DNA of 64,000 bases from JALFST01 sp022779285 (GCA_050313895.1 JBNPMI010000006.1); one strand, 5' to 3'. Numbered from the stretch's first letter, positions 43,704 to 53,201 are shown. Numbers and translations are program-made. Notes: generated by a model from the sequence alone, not told the origin.

Positions 43704-45710
43704 ATGAAAGATTATCGGATTCTGCATTGGGCAGAACAACATTTCATACCGCTGTTTTTTGTTTACCAGGAGATTTTTCTGCTGCTGGGAACCTCGGGAG
43801 AGGTTTTTTCCGGCTGGAGCGTGCTGGTTCTGCTTTTTTCCATAAGCTTCGGATGGTTCATACAGTCCATGCTCCAATGGATTTCTAAGGATCACCCCCG
43901 ATTCTACGTCAGTTTAACCTTGCTGATCGGGAGCACTTTGTATTATCTTACTGAATACTTTTGTTACCGCGCCTATAAAACCTTCTTTACGGTACGCTCT
44001 CTTCTTGCCGGAATGCATGGCGTCGCTGAACAATATTCTTCCGCCATCTATATGACCTTTGTACTGGGCTTTGGCGCCATCGTGATTTTTCAAATTCCCG
44101 TTTTGCTTTTTCTTTTCTATGGAAGAAAATACATCATGCCTGCATGGAAAAGTCATTGGAAATTGAGCATCGTCACCTTTCTTCTTGTGCTCGTGTCCCT
44201 CTTTCTCTCACCTCTGGCCTTCAATCGCTATTGGGTAGAATATAATTTCGATATTTCTGTGCGATCCTTTGGACTGATCACCGGGACCGGACTGGAAGTA
44301 CGCGGATTGATTCTCAGACAATTCCCTGATTTTGATCAGAAGAATACATCCTCGATACCGCAGGGAGGACATTCCAGCTCCCAATCAGGAGAAAGCTCAG
44401 CGGATGCCGTTTCTTATGGAAAAAATGAGCTTCCCATTGATTTCCCGGCTCTGGCGGACAAGACCAAAAATCTCTCGGAAAAGAAACTCTACCACTATCT
44501 CAATTCCGTAGCCGCCTCTTCCAAAAATGAATACACCGGTCTGTTCCGGGGAAAGAATTTGATATTGATCTCCGCAGAATCCTTTTCCAAAGAGGTGATT
44601 CGCCCGGATCTTACTCCGACACTTTACCGTCTGGCAAACCGTGGAATTCAATTTCAGGAATACTATCAGCCTGCATGGGGCGGCAGCACAAGCTCCGGAG
44701 AATACTCCATATTGACGGGGCTGATTCCTACGCGCGGCGTGGCGGGGATGATGGACACCATCGGCAAGGATCTTTCCATCTCCATCGGAAATCATCTGAA
44801 GGATGAAGGCTACACCTCTCTGGCATATCATAACGGCACCTACGATTACTACCGGCGAAATGAAACGCACCCCAATTTCGGATATTCTGCGTTTTACGCT
44901 ATGGATAACGGCCTCGAAAAAAAACTGGATACGGGCAGTGTCTGGCCAAGCGATGAAGATTTGTTTCGTGTCACCGTTAAGGATTATATCCATGATGATC
45001 ACTTTAATATCTACTACATGACACTGTCAGGTCATTTATGGTACAACCGAAAGGACAACTATTACGCGAATTTAAATTACGAAACCGTTGAACAAATACC
45101 TGAGCTCAGCGATAAAAGCGAAGCGGTTAAGAGTTACTATGCCTGCCAGCTTGAGCTTGAGCAGGGACTCAAAATTCTCATAGACGAATTGGAAAAGGCA
45201 GGCAAAGCGGATGATACCGTGATTGTTCTGTCGCCCGATCATTATCCCTACGGATTGGAAAAAAGCATCACCTGGGGAAATGACCAAAACTATTTGGGCG
45301 AACTCTACGGTTCCATTCCTACGGATGTATTTCAGCGTGATCGGAACGCGCTCATCATTTGGTCCGGATCACTCGAAAAGAAGCCTCCCATTGTCGTGAA
45401 GGATCCCGTATACAGCCCGGACATCACTCCCACTCTGTTGAATCTTTTTGGGCTTTCCTTTGATTCCCGGCTCTATGCCGGAAGGGATGTGTTCTCCGAC
45501 AGCATGCCCCTTGTTCAATTTATAGACTATAGCTGGTGTACGGATTCGGGCTTTTATAATGCGGAAACCGGAATCTTCACCCCGCGGGAAAATGCTGAGG
45601 TTGCACCTGATTATATTGAATATGTCAAGGCATTGGTATTGAACAAGAGAGAATATTCGGACACGGTGATTGCCAACGATCTGTTCCGAAAAATGAAACA
45701 GACGCCTTAA
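43704..45710 (+). CDS. LtaS-like membrane sulfatase/phosphoglycerol transferase
   Basis: This 668-residue membrane enzyme has about five N-terminal hydrophobic segments (to about residue 175), then an extracellular alkaline-phosphatase-fold domain. Metal-site residues include Glu292 (ISAESFS) and SPDHYPYG; the nucleophile is Thr329 in WGGSTSSGEYS. LtaS enzymes polymerise glycerol phosphate from phosphatidylglycerol into lipoteichoic acid. Whether this one makes LTA or modifies another glycopolymer cannot be read. It shares a 16-bp terminator stem with the convergent gene. Confidence 0.87.
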   Translation: MKDYRILHWAEQHFIPLFFVYQEIFLLLGTSGEVFSGWSVLVLLFSISFGWFIQSMLQWISKDHPRFYVSLTLLIGSTLYYLTEYFCYRAYKTFFTVRSLLAGMHGVAEQYSSAIYMTFVLGFGAIVIFQIPVLLFLFYGRKYIMPAWKSHWKLSIVTFLLVLVSLFLSPLAFNRYWVEYNFDISVRSFGLITGTGLEVRGLILRQFPDFDQKNTSSIPQGGHSSSQSGESSADAVSYGKNELPIDFPALADKTKNLSEKKLYHYLNSVAASSKNEYTGLFRGKNLILISAESFSKEVIRPDLTPTLYRLANRGIQFQEYYQPAWGGSTSSGEYSILTGLIPTRGVAGMMDTIGKDLSISIGNHLKDEGYTSLAYHNGTYDYYRRNETHPNFGYSAFYAMDNGLEKKLDTGSVWPSDEDLFRVTVKDYIHDDHFNIYYMTLSGHLWYNRKDNYYANLNYETVEQIPELSDKSEAVKSYYACQLELEQGLKILIDELEKAGKADDTVIVLSPDHYPYGLEKSITWGNDQNYLGELYGSIPTDVFQRDRNALIIWSGSLEKKPPIVVKDPVYSPDITPTLLNLFGLSFDSRLYAGRDVFSDSMPLVQFIDYSWCTDSGFYNAETGIFTPRENAEVAPDYIEYVKALVLNKREYSDTVIANDLFRKMKQTP

Positions 45711-45743
45711 AAAACTCCCCGGGATCGTCCCGGGGAGTTTTTT
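45709..45743. terminator. Bidirectional terminator between two sulfatase-family genes
   Basis: AAAAAACTCCCCGGGA and TCCCGGGGAGTTTTTT are perfect 16-bp arms around TCG. T runs lie on both strands, so it ends transcription from both convergent genes. Confidence 0.95.
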
Positions 45744-45755
45744 GAGATCCCTTCG

Positions 45756-47273
45756 TCACTTCTTTCTGAGGATCTCCCGATTATAGAATTTAGAATACTT
45801 ATTGAGCTCTGTAAATAACTCCGAATACCCCAAGCTTTCTGCAAGTGTCGGAATTTCGGAAAAAAGATTTGTCCCGAGACCGAGCCGCTCGCCCTCAATA
45901 CGAACGCCGAGAGACGCCAGCGTTGTCGGAAAGAAATCCTGTGTAACAAAGGAACGGTTTTTCTCTCGCTGCTCCGGGATCTGCACCGCGGAATTGATGT
46001 AGCAATTGTAAACCCTTCGCACGGTTTCTCCATTGTGCTTATCGTAGGGAAATGCTGCGAAGAAATTAGGATCCATGCTGCAATGATCGCCTGCGATTAC
46101 AATCGTCGTATTTTCATAAAAGTCCTGCTTTTGAATCCACTGCACCATATCATATACCTGATCCGAAGCAAATGACCAGACATTGGCGTAATGCTTGTCA
46201 TGGGGAGTCGGCGCATTGGGGCTGAGATATCCGTCCACATGATGCGTATCCGCCGTCAGCATGGAGAAGTTAAACGGCTGGCCGCTCTGCGCGAGCTCCA
46301 GAATCTCCTCCTTTGCCCATTCATATACCTTTTCGTCCTCCATGCCCCACCAAACCTTGTAGTTCTCGGGGATTCTTCCTAATTCCCTGGCTTTTTGATA
46401 ATCCAAAATTTCATAACTTCCATGCTGCGTAAGCATGCGATCCCTGCCGCCGAAACGAATATCGGAACCGCACATAAACACATTTTTATAGCCTTCCCTT
46501 TCGAGAATATCGCCCAGCATGGTCGCCCCGGGGAGAAAATATTGATAACGCCCCATGGAATTGTCAGTAGCCATGTCATTGTACTCAAAAAGCTTCAGCG
46601 GAAGTCCGGACCACTCCGACACCATGCCGGCAATGGTCCAGCCGCTTGCCGGCGCTACTGCCGCACCGCGTAAAGCATCATTTTGAGAAAAGGCGACATT
46701 CTCCTCGGCCAGCTGAGTCATTTTCGGAATATAATTGACATCGAAAAGCCCACCATGGGCCTGATCCTGCAAACCCGTTTCTGCCGACTCCATGAGAATA
46801 TAGATTAAATTTCTCTTTCTCTCAGGAAAATTCAACGCGGTTTCCTTCGGATCCTGATAATGCTCCTCAATAAATGAGGAACGCTGCCATTGCCCCTGAA
46901 GATAAGGAATGATATCAAAGGCTTGATTGGCAAAGAAAAAAAGAAGCCCTACCCAAAACAGGATTCCGAGGGGAATCCATTTTCGAAATCGCTCCCAAAT
47001 TTTTTTTCTCCTGATTTGAATCCACAGAAAAAGAAGCGCCATGCCGCAGAGGAGACCGGGAACAAATCCCTTCCAAAGATATCCCAGAATCATCGAGTCA
47101 GAGGATCCTACAAGCGGCATATTGAGCGTAAATATAATCTCCTGCAGACTGATATTTCCAAAATTCAACATCCCCCAAATAAAGGATGCGGTGGCAATGA
47201 CCAGAAGCAGAAACAGAATTGCCCCTAAGATCCTCTTCCACCTTCCCTTCGGTCTCCCTTTCATTTCATCCAT
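45756..47273 (-). CDS. Second membrane sulfatase/phosphoglycerol transferase
   Basis: This 505-residue protein has N-terminal membrane segments (about 15-35, 60-82, 98-115) followed by an alkaline-phosphatase-fold domain. The metal-binding Glu is in YILMESAETG, the nucleophile Thr in PASGWTIAGMVS, and late metal motifs are TADTHHVDGY and IAGDHCSM. It differs strongly from the convergent LtaS-like protein and is closer to OpgB/MdoB-type phosphoglycerol transferases. It should transfer phosphoglycerol or a similar group onto a surface polymer. It follows the C39-like gene by 21 bp. Confidence 0.85.
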   Translation of the reverse strand: MDEMKGRPKGRWKRILGAILFLLLVIATASFIWGMLNFGNISLQEIIFTLNMPLVGSSDSMILGYLWKGFVPGLLCGMALLFLWIQIRRKKIWERFRKWIPLGILFWVGLLFFFANQAFDIIPYLQGQWQRSSFIEEHYQDPKETALNFPERKRNLIYILMESAETGLQDQAHGGLFDVNYIPKMTQLAEENVAFSQNDALRGAAVAPASGWTIAGMVSEWSGLPLKLFEYNDMATDNSMGRYQYFLPGATMLGDILEREGYKNVFMCGSDIRFGGRDRMLTQHGSYEILDYQKARELGRIPENYKVWWGMEDEKVYEWAKEEILELAQSGQPFNFSMLTADTHHVDGYLSPNAPTPHDKHYANVWSFASDQVYDMVQWIQKQDFYENTTIVIAGDHCSMDPNFFAAFPYDKHNGETVRRVYNCYINSAVQIPEQREKNRSFVTQDFFPTTLASLGVRIEGERLGLGTNLFSEIPTLAESLGYSELFTELNKYSKFYNREILRKK

Positions 47274-47294
47274 TCCGACTCCGTTCTCTTTTCT

Positions 47295-47966
47295 CTAAGC
47301 GTTTCGTTCCTCTAAGCATTTAGGAGGATATACCATACAAATTTCATAAAAGGTTTCCTGAATGCGGCCCAGCGTCGATACATCAACATAACGCGGCTCC
47401 ACGGACCAGTGGTCATTGACACGAAGCATCATCTTTACATCCCGGTTCCCGCGAATCAATAAATATCCATAATAAGTCACGCTGTGCCTGGCATATTGAT
47501 TATGCGTAAAGCTGATAATCCCCGGTCTCTTCTGCAGAATTTCTCGGCGCAGGGTCTTTTCCAAAGAAGCTCTCGTAAACAGGAATTTATTTTTTGCACC
47601 GCCTTCATAGCCGAATTCTCTCCAGATTCCGCGTACCAGCGTATCGATCCACCATGGCTGAACTCCCAGTCTCGGAAAATAGAGCAAATGCTCACCTGCC
47701 CATTTGCGTACACGAGCAAAAATCACTCGGGAAAGGTCGGGAATCCCTGATAATAGAGGATCTCCCTGTTCATCCCTCCGGGAGCCGTAATATTGCATGA
47801 TGGCGGTAACGGCTGTCAGCGTGCAATGATTTTTATGATCAAATTCATCCATGGAAATCGGCGAAAAACCAGGAATTGTCACATCCTGAATAATCGACCA
47901 GCTTCCTCCATATTTCTTTTCCGCATAGGCAATCGGATCTGTGATCACGGAACGTTTTAGCAGCAT
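47295..47966 (-). CDS. C39-like cysteine peptidase domain protein
   Basis: This 223-residue protein has the Cys/His pattern of peptidase C39-like (papain-fold) proteins. The active Cys is in KNHCTLTAVTAIMQYYG, the His in QYARHSVTYYGYLLI, and the Asn/Asp-like residue in LRVNDHWSVEP. No signal peptide is evident. The ATG at 47966 follows GGAGG; the start lies inside the end of udk. Its target is unknown. It lies between uridine kinase and the phosphoglycerol-transferase-like gene in one transcript. Confidence 0.75.
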   Translation of the reverse strand: MLLKRSVITDPIAYAEKKYGGSWSIIQDVTIPGFSPISMDEFDHKNHCTLTAVTAIMQYYGSRRDEQGDPLLSGIPDLSRVIFARVRKWAGEHLLYFPRLGVQPWWIDTLVRGIWREFGYEGGAKNKFLFTRASLEKTLRREILQKRPGIISFTHNQYARHSVTYYGYLLIRGNRDVKMMLRVNDHWSVEPRYVDVSTLGRIQETFYEICMVYPPKCLEERNA

Positions 47967-48586
47967 GTCTTCTCCTCCATTTGAAGCAGGCACTCAATCT
48001 CCGTTTTTATAATATCAAAAGCGATATCATTTTTCCCACTGTTCAGCACCAAATCTGCCAAGCCTCGTGTAGGTTCCACAAAGAGCTCGTGCATCGGCTT
48101 TACGGTATTGAGATATTGGTCAATAATATCATCCACCTTACGCCCTCTTTCCTGTACGTCACGAAGAATTCTCCGAAGAATGCGTTCATCCGCATCCGCG
48201 TCAACAAAAAGCTTGATGTCCAGGAGCCTTCGCAATGCCGGTGCCTGCAATATCAGAATTCCCTCAACAATCATCACGCGGCTCGGCTTTAATACCTGCA
48301 CCTCATCGGAGCGCGTATGCATCGTAAAATCATATACAGGTGATTCGATGGTTTTTCCCTCTTTCAGTGCACTCAGATGCGAAACCAGCAGGTCCGTATC
48401 GAAGGCATCGGGATGATCGTAATTTCTTTTCTTTCTCTCCTCAAAAGGCACCCCTTCATTGCTTTTATAGTAATTGTCATGATAAATCACTGTGAGCTGA
48501 TCTTGAAAATAATCCTTTAAACGATTGGTAAATGTGGATTTGCCGGACCCCGATCCCCCGGCAATTCCGATAATTACTGTTTTCAT
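47957..48586 (-). CDS. udk: Uridine kinase
   Basis: This 209-residue enzyme phosphorylates uridine and cytidine to the monophosphates. The P-loop is IAGGSGSGKSTFTNRL, and the substrate motif YHDNYYKSNEGVPFEERKKRNYDHPDAFD is split here only for length in description: YHDNYYK then NYDHPDAFD. The start is the ATG at 48586, 7 bp after AGGAG. Its end overlaps the C39-like gene by 10 bp. Confidence 0.95.
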   Translation of the reverse strand: MKTVIIGIAGGSGSGKSTFTNRLKDYFQDQLTVIYHDNYYKSNEGVPFEERKKRNYDHPDAFDTDLLVSHLSALKEGKTIESPVYDFTMHTRSDEVQVLKPSRVMIVEGILILQAPALRRLLDIKLFVDADADERILRRILRDVQERGRKVDDIIDQYLNTVKPMHELFVEPTRGLADLVLNSGKNDIAFDIIKTEIECLLQMEEKTCC

Positions 48587-48663
48587 GGGCATCTCCTGTT
48601 CTCTTACCCTGATCTCAATTATCTGATATTATACAACATTCCGGATCATATCCAAAAATGCAT

Positions 48664-48699
48664 ATAAAAAAGCCATTGCGCCGGCAATGACTTTTTTTA
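48664..48699. terminator. Terminator after the nucleotidyltransferase gene
   Basis: AGCCATTGC pairs with GCAATGACT (one G-T pair) around a 4-nt loop. There is an A run to the left and a T run of seven to the right, so it works in both directions; the minus-strand nucleotidyltransferase gene ends 18 bp before it. Confidence 0.8.
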
Positions 48700-48716
48700 T
48701 GCTGTCCATTTGAATG

Positions 48717-49649
48717 CTATAGATCCGAGTAGAGATCCTCCGCATACACGCCCTGCTGCACAAGACGGCGAATGCCTTCTCTTACCGCAGGCTCGTCCTC
48801 CTTATATGTCACTCCATACCATTGATCCTCAGTCGGCATCACCTGCACACGTATTTTCTCTTCCTTAAGAAGCTTTCCGATATGCTCCGGGATGAGAAAC
48901 TCTGCCTGAAGAGGATTTTCCGAAGTCTCTTTCTGAAGAAAACTCTGAAAATCATTTTGCAATCGTGCAAGATAGGATGAATACTGCTCCTCCTCTGCGG
49001 GAAATCCCCACATATTCATGGATACCGTCTCCTGCGGATTCAATTTTTTCCCATTGGCAAAAATTCCTTGGTCGGTCAGGACGATATTATGCGTTTCTTC
49101 AATGCACACAAGATGATCACCGGATACTTTACAAACGCCTCGCGTAACGCTTCCGTTTTTTGACAAAGTATTTTTCAAAACAAAGCCGGCCATACCATAC
49201 ACATCGTTTTCATGGGAACCAATCAGAAAATCATGCATTTTTCGAAAGGCAATCCTTCCATAATAATCATCCGCATTAATCACAAGAAATGGCCCCCGCA
49301 GTGTCTCTCGAGCCGCCAAAACCGCATGCCCCGTTCCCCATGGCTTCGTGCGATCCTGAGGAACCTCACATCCCTGAGGCACATCTGTGAGCTCCTGAAA
49401 CGCATATTGAAGCTCTATTTGCCGTCTCTCACAGATCTCCTTCAGCCGGCTGCCGATACGCTCCTGAAAGTCCTTTTCAATTGACCGACGCAGCACGATG
49501 ACGATTTTGTCGAAGCCGGCAACAATGGCATCATGTATGGAATAATCAATGATGAGTTCATCATGTAAACCAACGGGACGAAGCTGTTTGATTTCCCCGC
49601 CGAAGCGGCTGCCGATTCCGGCTGCCATGATGAGAAGAGTTGTTTTCAT
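48717..49649 (-). CDS. Sugar-phosphate nucleotidyltransferase-like protein
   Basis: This 310-residue NTP-transferase-fold protein starts MKTTLLIMAAGIGSRFGGEIKQL; GxGSRFGG is the nucleotide-binding loop. KPWGTGHAVLAARETL and VINADDYYGR supply the sugar-nucleotide and metal sites. The substrate is not clear; UTP- or CTP-dependent activation of a sugar or cell-surface precursor is likely. It is preceded by GGAGG and has its own terminator. It lies upstream of udk on the same strand, about 130 bp away. Confidence 0.85.
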   Translation of the reverse strand: MKTTLLIMAAGIGSRFGGEIKQLRPVGLHDELIIDYSIHDAIVAGFDKIVIVLRRSIEKDFQERIGSRLKEICERRQIELQYAFQELTDVPQGCEVPQDRTKPWGTGHAVLAARETLRGPFLVINADDYYGRIAFRKMHDFLIGSHENDVYGMAGFVLKNTLSKNGSVTRGVCKVSGDHLVCIEETHNIVLTDQGIFANGKKLNPQETVSMNMWGFPAEEEQYSSYLARLQNDFQSFLQKETSENPLQAEFLIPEHIGKLLKEEKIRVQVMPTEDQWYGVTYKEDEPAVREGIRRLVQQGVYAEDLYSDL

Positions 49650-49875
49650 AATTTCCTCCTGCATCCTTGCTTGAAGCCATCATACCATATTCCTGACTCT
49701 TCTTTTTCTGATTTTTGCCTCAACCAAAGCCGTTCAAAATAATATCTCCCCGTTTGGAGAGCTGATAAAAGCAATATGGATCACGCTTATGCCCTCCGCT
49801 TTCGAGTGTTTTGTCAAGTACTTTTAATATTTTATGGATATTTTTTAATTAGTTTTACAGTGTTTATTTATTTTT

Positions 49876-50040
49876 TTACCCGTAATAGCCGCTTTTTCTG
49901 TTTTTGTAGCTGCTCCATACCGATTTAAACTTTTTCAGCTTGTTCCACTTCTTCTCGTATTGCCAAAGTCTGATTGTAAAAATCCTCTCTCTTTCTTCAA
50001 CGTCGTAATTCGAGAGTGTAAACTGAATTGAGTTTGAGTC
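49876..50040 (-). pseudogene. Orphan C-terminal coding remnant
   Basis: A 54-codon open stretch on the minus strand reads as plausible protein (NYDVEERERIFTIRLWQYEK, then WNKLKKFKSVWSSYKNRKSGYYG, then stop). It has no start codon or ribosome site and a stop directly upstream, so it looks like the tail of a decayed gene. I do not recognise the family. Apart from it, 49650-50226 shows nothing I can support. Confidence 0.3.
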
Positions 50041-50226
50041 TCAAAAAAAAGTATCCTTTTCTAAACTCAGCTATTATTTCACAACTCATAGGCATATGAT
50101 TCTCTATCTATTTTTTAAAATCCAAGAGATTCAAACTTCTTTTTGTGTTGTTGGTTATTTATAAAAATATATTGCATATAGTCTTATTCTCGTATGGGAG
50201 TGTCATGAAATTTCCAATACCTTAAC

Positions 50227-50264
50227 AAAAAAAGGCACCCGACCGCAGCCGAGTGTCGTTTTTA
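50227..50264 (-). terminator. Terminator of the redox module (left)
   Basis: GGCACCCGACCG faces CAGCCGAGTGTC, an imperfect stem with G-T pairs. On the minus strand it is followed by seven T. A near-identical hairpin lies at 53288-53316. Confidence 0.75.
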
Positions 50265-50276
50265 ACTGTATATCTT

Positions 50277-50699
50277 TCATTTCCACGATTCGTTAATAAT
50301 GGTTTTTGCAAATTCTGCAGCTGCTGCCAAATCTTCTGCATCCGGCTTTCCCTTATGTAACCCTTTGAATTCACCCTTGCAGTGAAATTCACGCTTGTCC
50401 ATAATGATGCCGACTTTATCCGCTTCTGCTTTGACCTTTTTATACGTCGAATTCAGCATAGCTGCCGAACCGAAGTTCACAATACGGCCTATCTTGCTTT
50501 TGTCGAGCTTTCTAATAAAATCCCGCACCTCCGGATCGATACTGAAAGCATAGTACGAATTACCCAAAAACAGGATATCCACCCGTTCATCAATAGGAGA
50601 GCTCAGTGGAAGAGCCTCTGCCCCAACGGCACTGGCAACAGCCTCCGCAAGACGCTTGGTATTTCCGGTCTTAGTATAATATCTAACCGCTATCTTCAT
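50277..50699 (-). CDS. Flavodoxin family protein
   Basis: This 140-residue FMN protein has the phosphate-binding loop at the start (YYTKTGNTKRLAEAVASAVG) and a 60s-loop region FLGNSYYAFSIDPEV. It should shuttle electrons in the cytoplasm. It is the last gene of a marR-gpx-CDF-flavodoxin run on the minus strand, 17 bp after the CDF gene and before the module's terminator. Confidence 0.85.
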   Translation of the reverse strand: MKIAVRYYTKTGNTKRLAEAVASAVGAEALPLSSPIDERVDILFLGNSYYAFSIDPEVRDFIRKLDKSKIGRIVNFGSAAMLNSTYKKVKAEADKVGIIMDKREFHCKGEFKGLHKGKPDAEDLAAAAEFAKTIINESWK

Positions 50700-50716
50700 T
50701 TTGTTTTCACTCCTTA

Positions 50717-51847
50717 TTACTTTTCACTCCCCTCGCTAAAATCCGTATCCATCGCCACCTGTAGCGTATAATCGGGATATTCCTTCTGTACCCTTTCGAA
50801 AACCTCCTGGTACACCTGCTCACGATCTTTGGCATCAAGGCTGACGACGATATCAAATCGCAGGATCTTTTCTTCCTTGTCCAGATAAAACCCGTGCATC
50901 TGTAGAACATAAGGATTCTCCATTGCGATATGCAGTACCTTATTTCTGGCGGCTACGGCTTGCGGGTCTTTTATGTTGATGGAGTACACGCCGATGGCTG
51001 TCAGGATTACGTTATGTTTTAAGAACACATCCACCGTAACCTTTCGGATCAGCTTATCCAGATCGCCTGCAGAAAGAGTATCCGGAACCTCAATATGTAC
51101 CGAGCCATTATAAGAATCAGGGCCATAATTGTGCATGACCAGATCATAGACTCCACTGATCTCCGGATAACCGATGATTGTCTCCTTAATGCTCTTAGCA
51201 AGCTGTACATCCACTCTTTCACCGAGAATCTTGGAGAGCGTTTCCTCAAGCATCTCGAACCCGGACTTGATGATCAGGGCAGCGATGACTGCACTGAGCC
51301 ACGCCTCCAGAGAAATGTGAAAGATCATGTATAACCCTGCTGCAACGAGCGTTGATGCGGAGATCACGGAATCTAAAGTAGCATCTTCGCCGGAATCCCT
51401 CAACGAGTCGGATCTCACCTTTTCTCCAACATGCTTCACATACCTGCCGAGGACAATCTTAACCACGACGGCTACAGCAACAATGATAAGAGCCGCCGCA
51501 CTGTAATTCGGTGTGTCCGGATGAATGATCTTATGTATCGATTCAACAAAAGCAGTGATGCCTGCATAAAGAACAATGAGCGAAATCACCATCGCGCTCA
51601 GATACTCGATCCGTCCATATCCAAAGGGATGCTTCTTGTCCGCTTCCTTTCCTGCCAATTTCGTTCCGACTATGGTAATAACGGAGCTTGCGGCATCGGA
51701 CAGATTATTGACCGCATCCATCATGATAGCGATGGAATTAGCCGTCAGTCCGATAATCGCTTTAAAAACAGCAAGAAACAGATTGGCAAGGATTCCGATG
51801 ATGCTGGTGCGGATAATGATTTTATCTCGGCCTGCCTGTTCATTCAT
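50717..51847 (-). CDS. Cation diffusion facilitator metal transporter
   Basis: This 376-residue CDF exporter has six membrane segments (to about residue 210). Metal-site motifs are MMDAVNNLSDAAS in the second helix and DSGEDATLDSVIS in the fifth; KKHPFGYGRIEYL is the family signature. The DxxxD-like pattern suggests Mn or Fe rather than strictly Zn, but this is inference. After the usual cytoplasmic domain there is an extra C-terminal stretch of about 80 residues. Start at 51847 lies inside the end of gpx (8-bp overlap), so the two are coupled. Confidence 0.9.
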   Translation of the reverse strand: MNEQAGRDKIIIRTSIIGILANLFLAVFKAIIGLTANSIAIMMDAVNNLSDAASSVITIVGTKLAGKEADKKHPFGYGRIEYLSAMVISLIVLYAGITAFVESIHKIIHPDTPNYSAAALIIVAVAVVVKIVLGRYVKHVGEKVRSDSLRDSGEDATLDSVISASTLVAAGLYMIFHISLEAWLSAVIAALIIKSGFEMLEETLSKILGERVDVQLAKSIKETIIGYPEISGVYDLVMHNYGPDSYNGSVHIEVPDTLSAGDLDKLIRKVTVDVFLKHNVILTAIGVYSINIKDPQAVAARNKVLHIAMENPYVLQMHGFYLDKEEKILRFDIVVSLDAKDREQVYQEVFERVQKEYPDYTLQVAMDTDFSEGSEK

Positions 51848-52400
51848 ACCTGTTTTCCAACTCAGCAGCAACTGCTGCACGGACTTCCTTCATATCTACC
51901 GTGGGTTCAAAACGTGCGATAACTTTTCCGCTACGATCCACCAAAAACTTAGTGAAGTTCCATTTGATATAAGCCTTTTCACCGAACGTCTTATTGTTCA
52001 TGTCGGAAAATTTCTTCAACGCCACATTCTTTAGACCTTTTCCAAAACCGTTGAATGGCTTTTCCGTGGCGAGCCAGGAAAACAGAGGATCTGCATTATC
52101 TCCGTTCACATCAATCTTAGCAAATTGAGGAAACTCCGTTCCGAACTTCATGGTACAAAAATTATGGATCTCATCCTCGTTGCCCGGTGCCTGATTAGCG
52201 AACTGATTGCAGGGAAAGTCCAAGATCTCAAACCCCTGATCCCTAAACTCTTTATACATGGCTTCCAGAGGCTCATAATGCGGTGTAAAACCGCAGCCGG
52301 TCGCAGTGTTAACGATCAGGAGTACTTTTCCCTGATACTCTGACAGACTTACGTTGTTTCCCGTCCTGTCCTTTACTGTAAAATCATAAACTGTTTTCAT
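51840..52400 (-). CDS. Glutathione peroxidase-family peroxidase (thioredoxin type)
   Basis: This 186-residue enzyme reduces hydroperoxides. The peroxidatic residue is Cys, in VNTATGCGFTPHY; Gln and Trp partners are in DFPCNQFANQAPG and IKWNFTKFLVD. Bacterial Cys-type members use thioredoxin. The start at 52400 is preceded by AGGAGG; the frame runs 31 codons further without a site. It lies downstream of the OhrR-type regulator gene and overlaps the CDF gene. Confidence 0.93.
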   Translation of the reverse strand: MKTVYDFTVKDRTGNNVSLSEYQGKVLLIVNTATGCGFTPHYEPLEAMYKEFRDQGFEILDFPCNQFANQAPGNEDEIHNFCTMKFGTEFPQFAKIDVNGDNADPLFSWLATEKPFNGFGKGLKNVALKKFSDMNNKTFGEKAYIKWNFTKFLVDRSGKVIARFEPTVDMKEVRAAVAAELENRYE

Positions 52401-52420
52401 ATTGGATTCCTCCTTTATTT

Positions 52421-52549
52421 CTATTTCGAGTAAGCTTCGTATATGATTGTTTCCTTTGGATCGTTGTAGTTTTTTAGAGATTGCTGTATCCAAGAGGAGG
52501 CCTGACCGTAGATCTGAAATCCAATTTGAAATAGCTGTAGAATACTCAT
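52421..52549 (-). CDS. Possible 42-residue small protein upstream of gpx
   Basis: A short minus-strand frame with an ATG encodes MSILQLFQIGFQIYGQASSW followed by a polar end (KNYNDPKETIIYEAYSK). It ends just before the gpx ribosome site. The upstream site is weak and no family is recognised; it could be a leader peptide or chance. The same frame upstream (to about 52650) contains a stretch reading VTARLAEKLANANRRARC before two stops, which may be decayed coding sequence. Confidence 0.25.
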   Translation of the reverse strand: MSILQLFQIGFQIYGQASSWIQQSLKNYNDPKETIIYEAYSK

Positions 52550-52728
52550 ACTGCTATTCCAATTCCCAAGAAACAGCGTAGATCATCATCCGGAATCGGG
52601 ACAGCGGGCTCTTCTATTGGCGTTTGCAAGCTTCTCTGCAAGCCTTGCGGTAACTCTGCTGGCAGAAAATAAGCGACCAAAATTCTGCTAATACCTTTTT
52701 CTCCTTTGATAATATTGGCATCTATGCT

Positions 52729-53178
52729 TTATTTATTATTTCGTGCTCGTTCTTCGTCAAGCATTTTATATAGAATCTTATACAAAGCTGCTGACTCCTG
52801 CGGGGTCAAAGAAAACTCCCGTACTATCGTCTCCGGAACACATAGAGCTTTATCCTGCAGTTTTTCGCCTGCATCTGTTAACGTGATTATAAGACGACGT
52901 TCATCGCTTTTGTCTTTTGTCTTTTTGATATAGCCCTTTGCCTCCAGTTTTTTCAGAAGAGGCGTTACCGTATTGGATTTCAGACAAAGCGCTTCACACA
53001 GGAACTTCTCATTCACCTTCTTTTCTTCCCATATCACCATCATGACGATATATTGTGTGTAGGTCAAATCGACCTTGTCAAGAAGTGGTTTATACTTCCT
53101 GGTAATCATGTTTGAGACAGCATATAGCGGAAAACACAGCTGATTCTTAAGTCTTAGTGCAGCGTACTTATCATTCAT
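52729..53178 (-). CDS. OhrR-type MarR family peroxide-sensing regulator
   Basis: This 149-residue winged-helix repressor has MNDKYAALRLKNQLCFPLYA at the N-terminus. Cys15 and the following FxLYA match the reactive Cys of OhrR, which is oxidised by organic hydroperoxides and releases DNA. The wing motif is KTKDKSDERRLIITLTDAG. The gene is upstream of gpx on the same strand. Its promoter carries two copies of a palindromic operator, pointing to autoregulation and control of the peroxidase module. Confidence 0.88.
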   Translation of the reverse strand: MNDKYAALRLKNQLCFPLYAVSNMITRKYKPLLDKVDLTYTQYIVMMVIWEEKKVNEKFLCEALCLKSNTVTPLLKKLEAKGYIKKTKDKSDERRLIITLTDAGEKLQDKALCVPETIVREFSLTPQESAALYKILYKMLDEERARNNK

Positions 53179-53201
53179 CTATCCCCTCCTCTTTCATTTA
53201 T

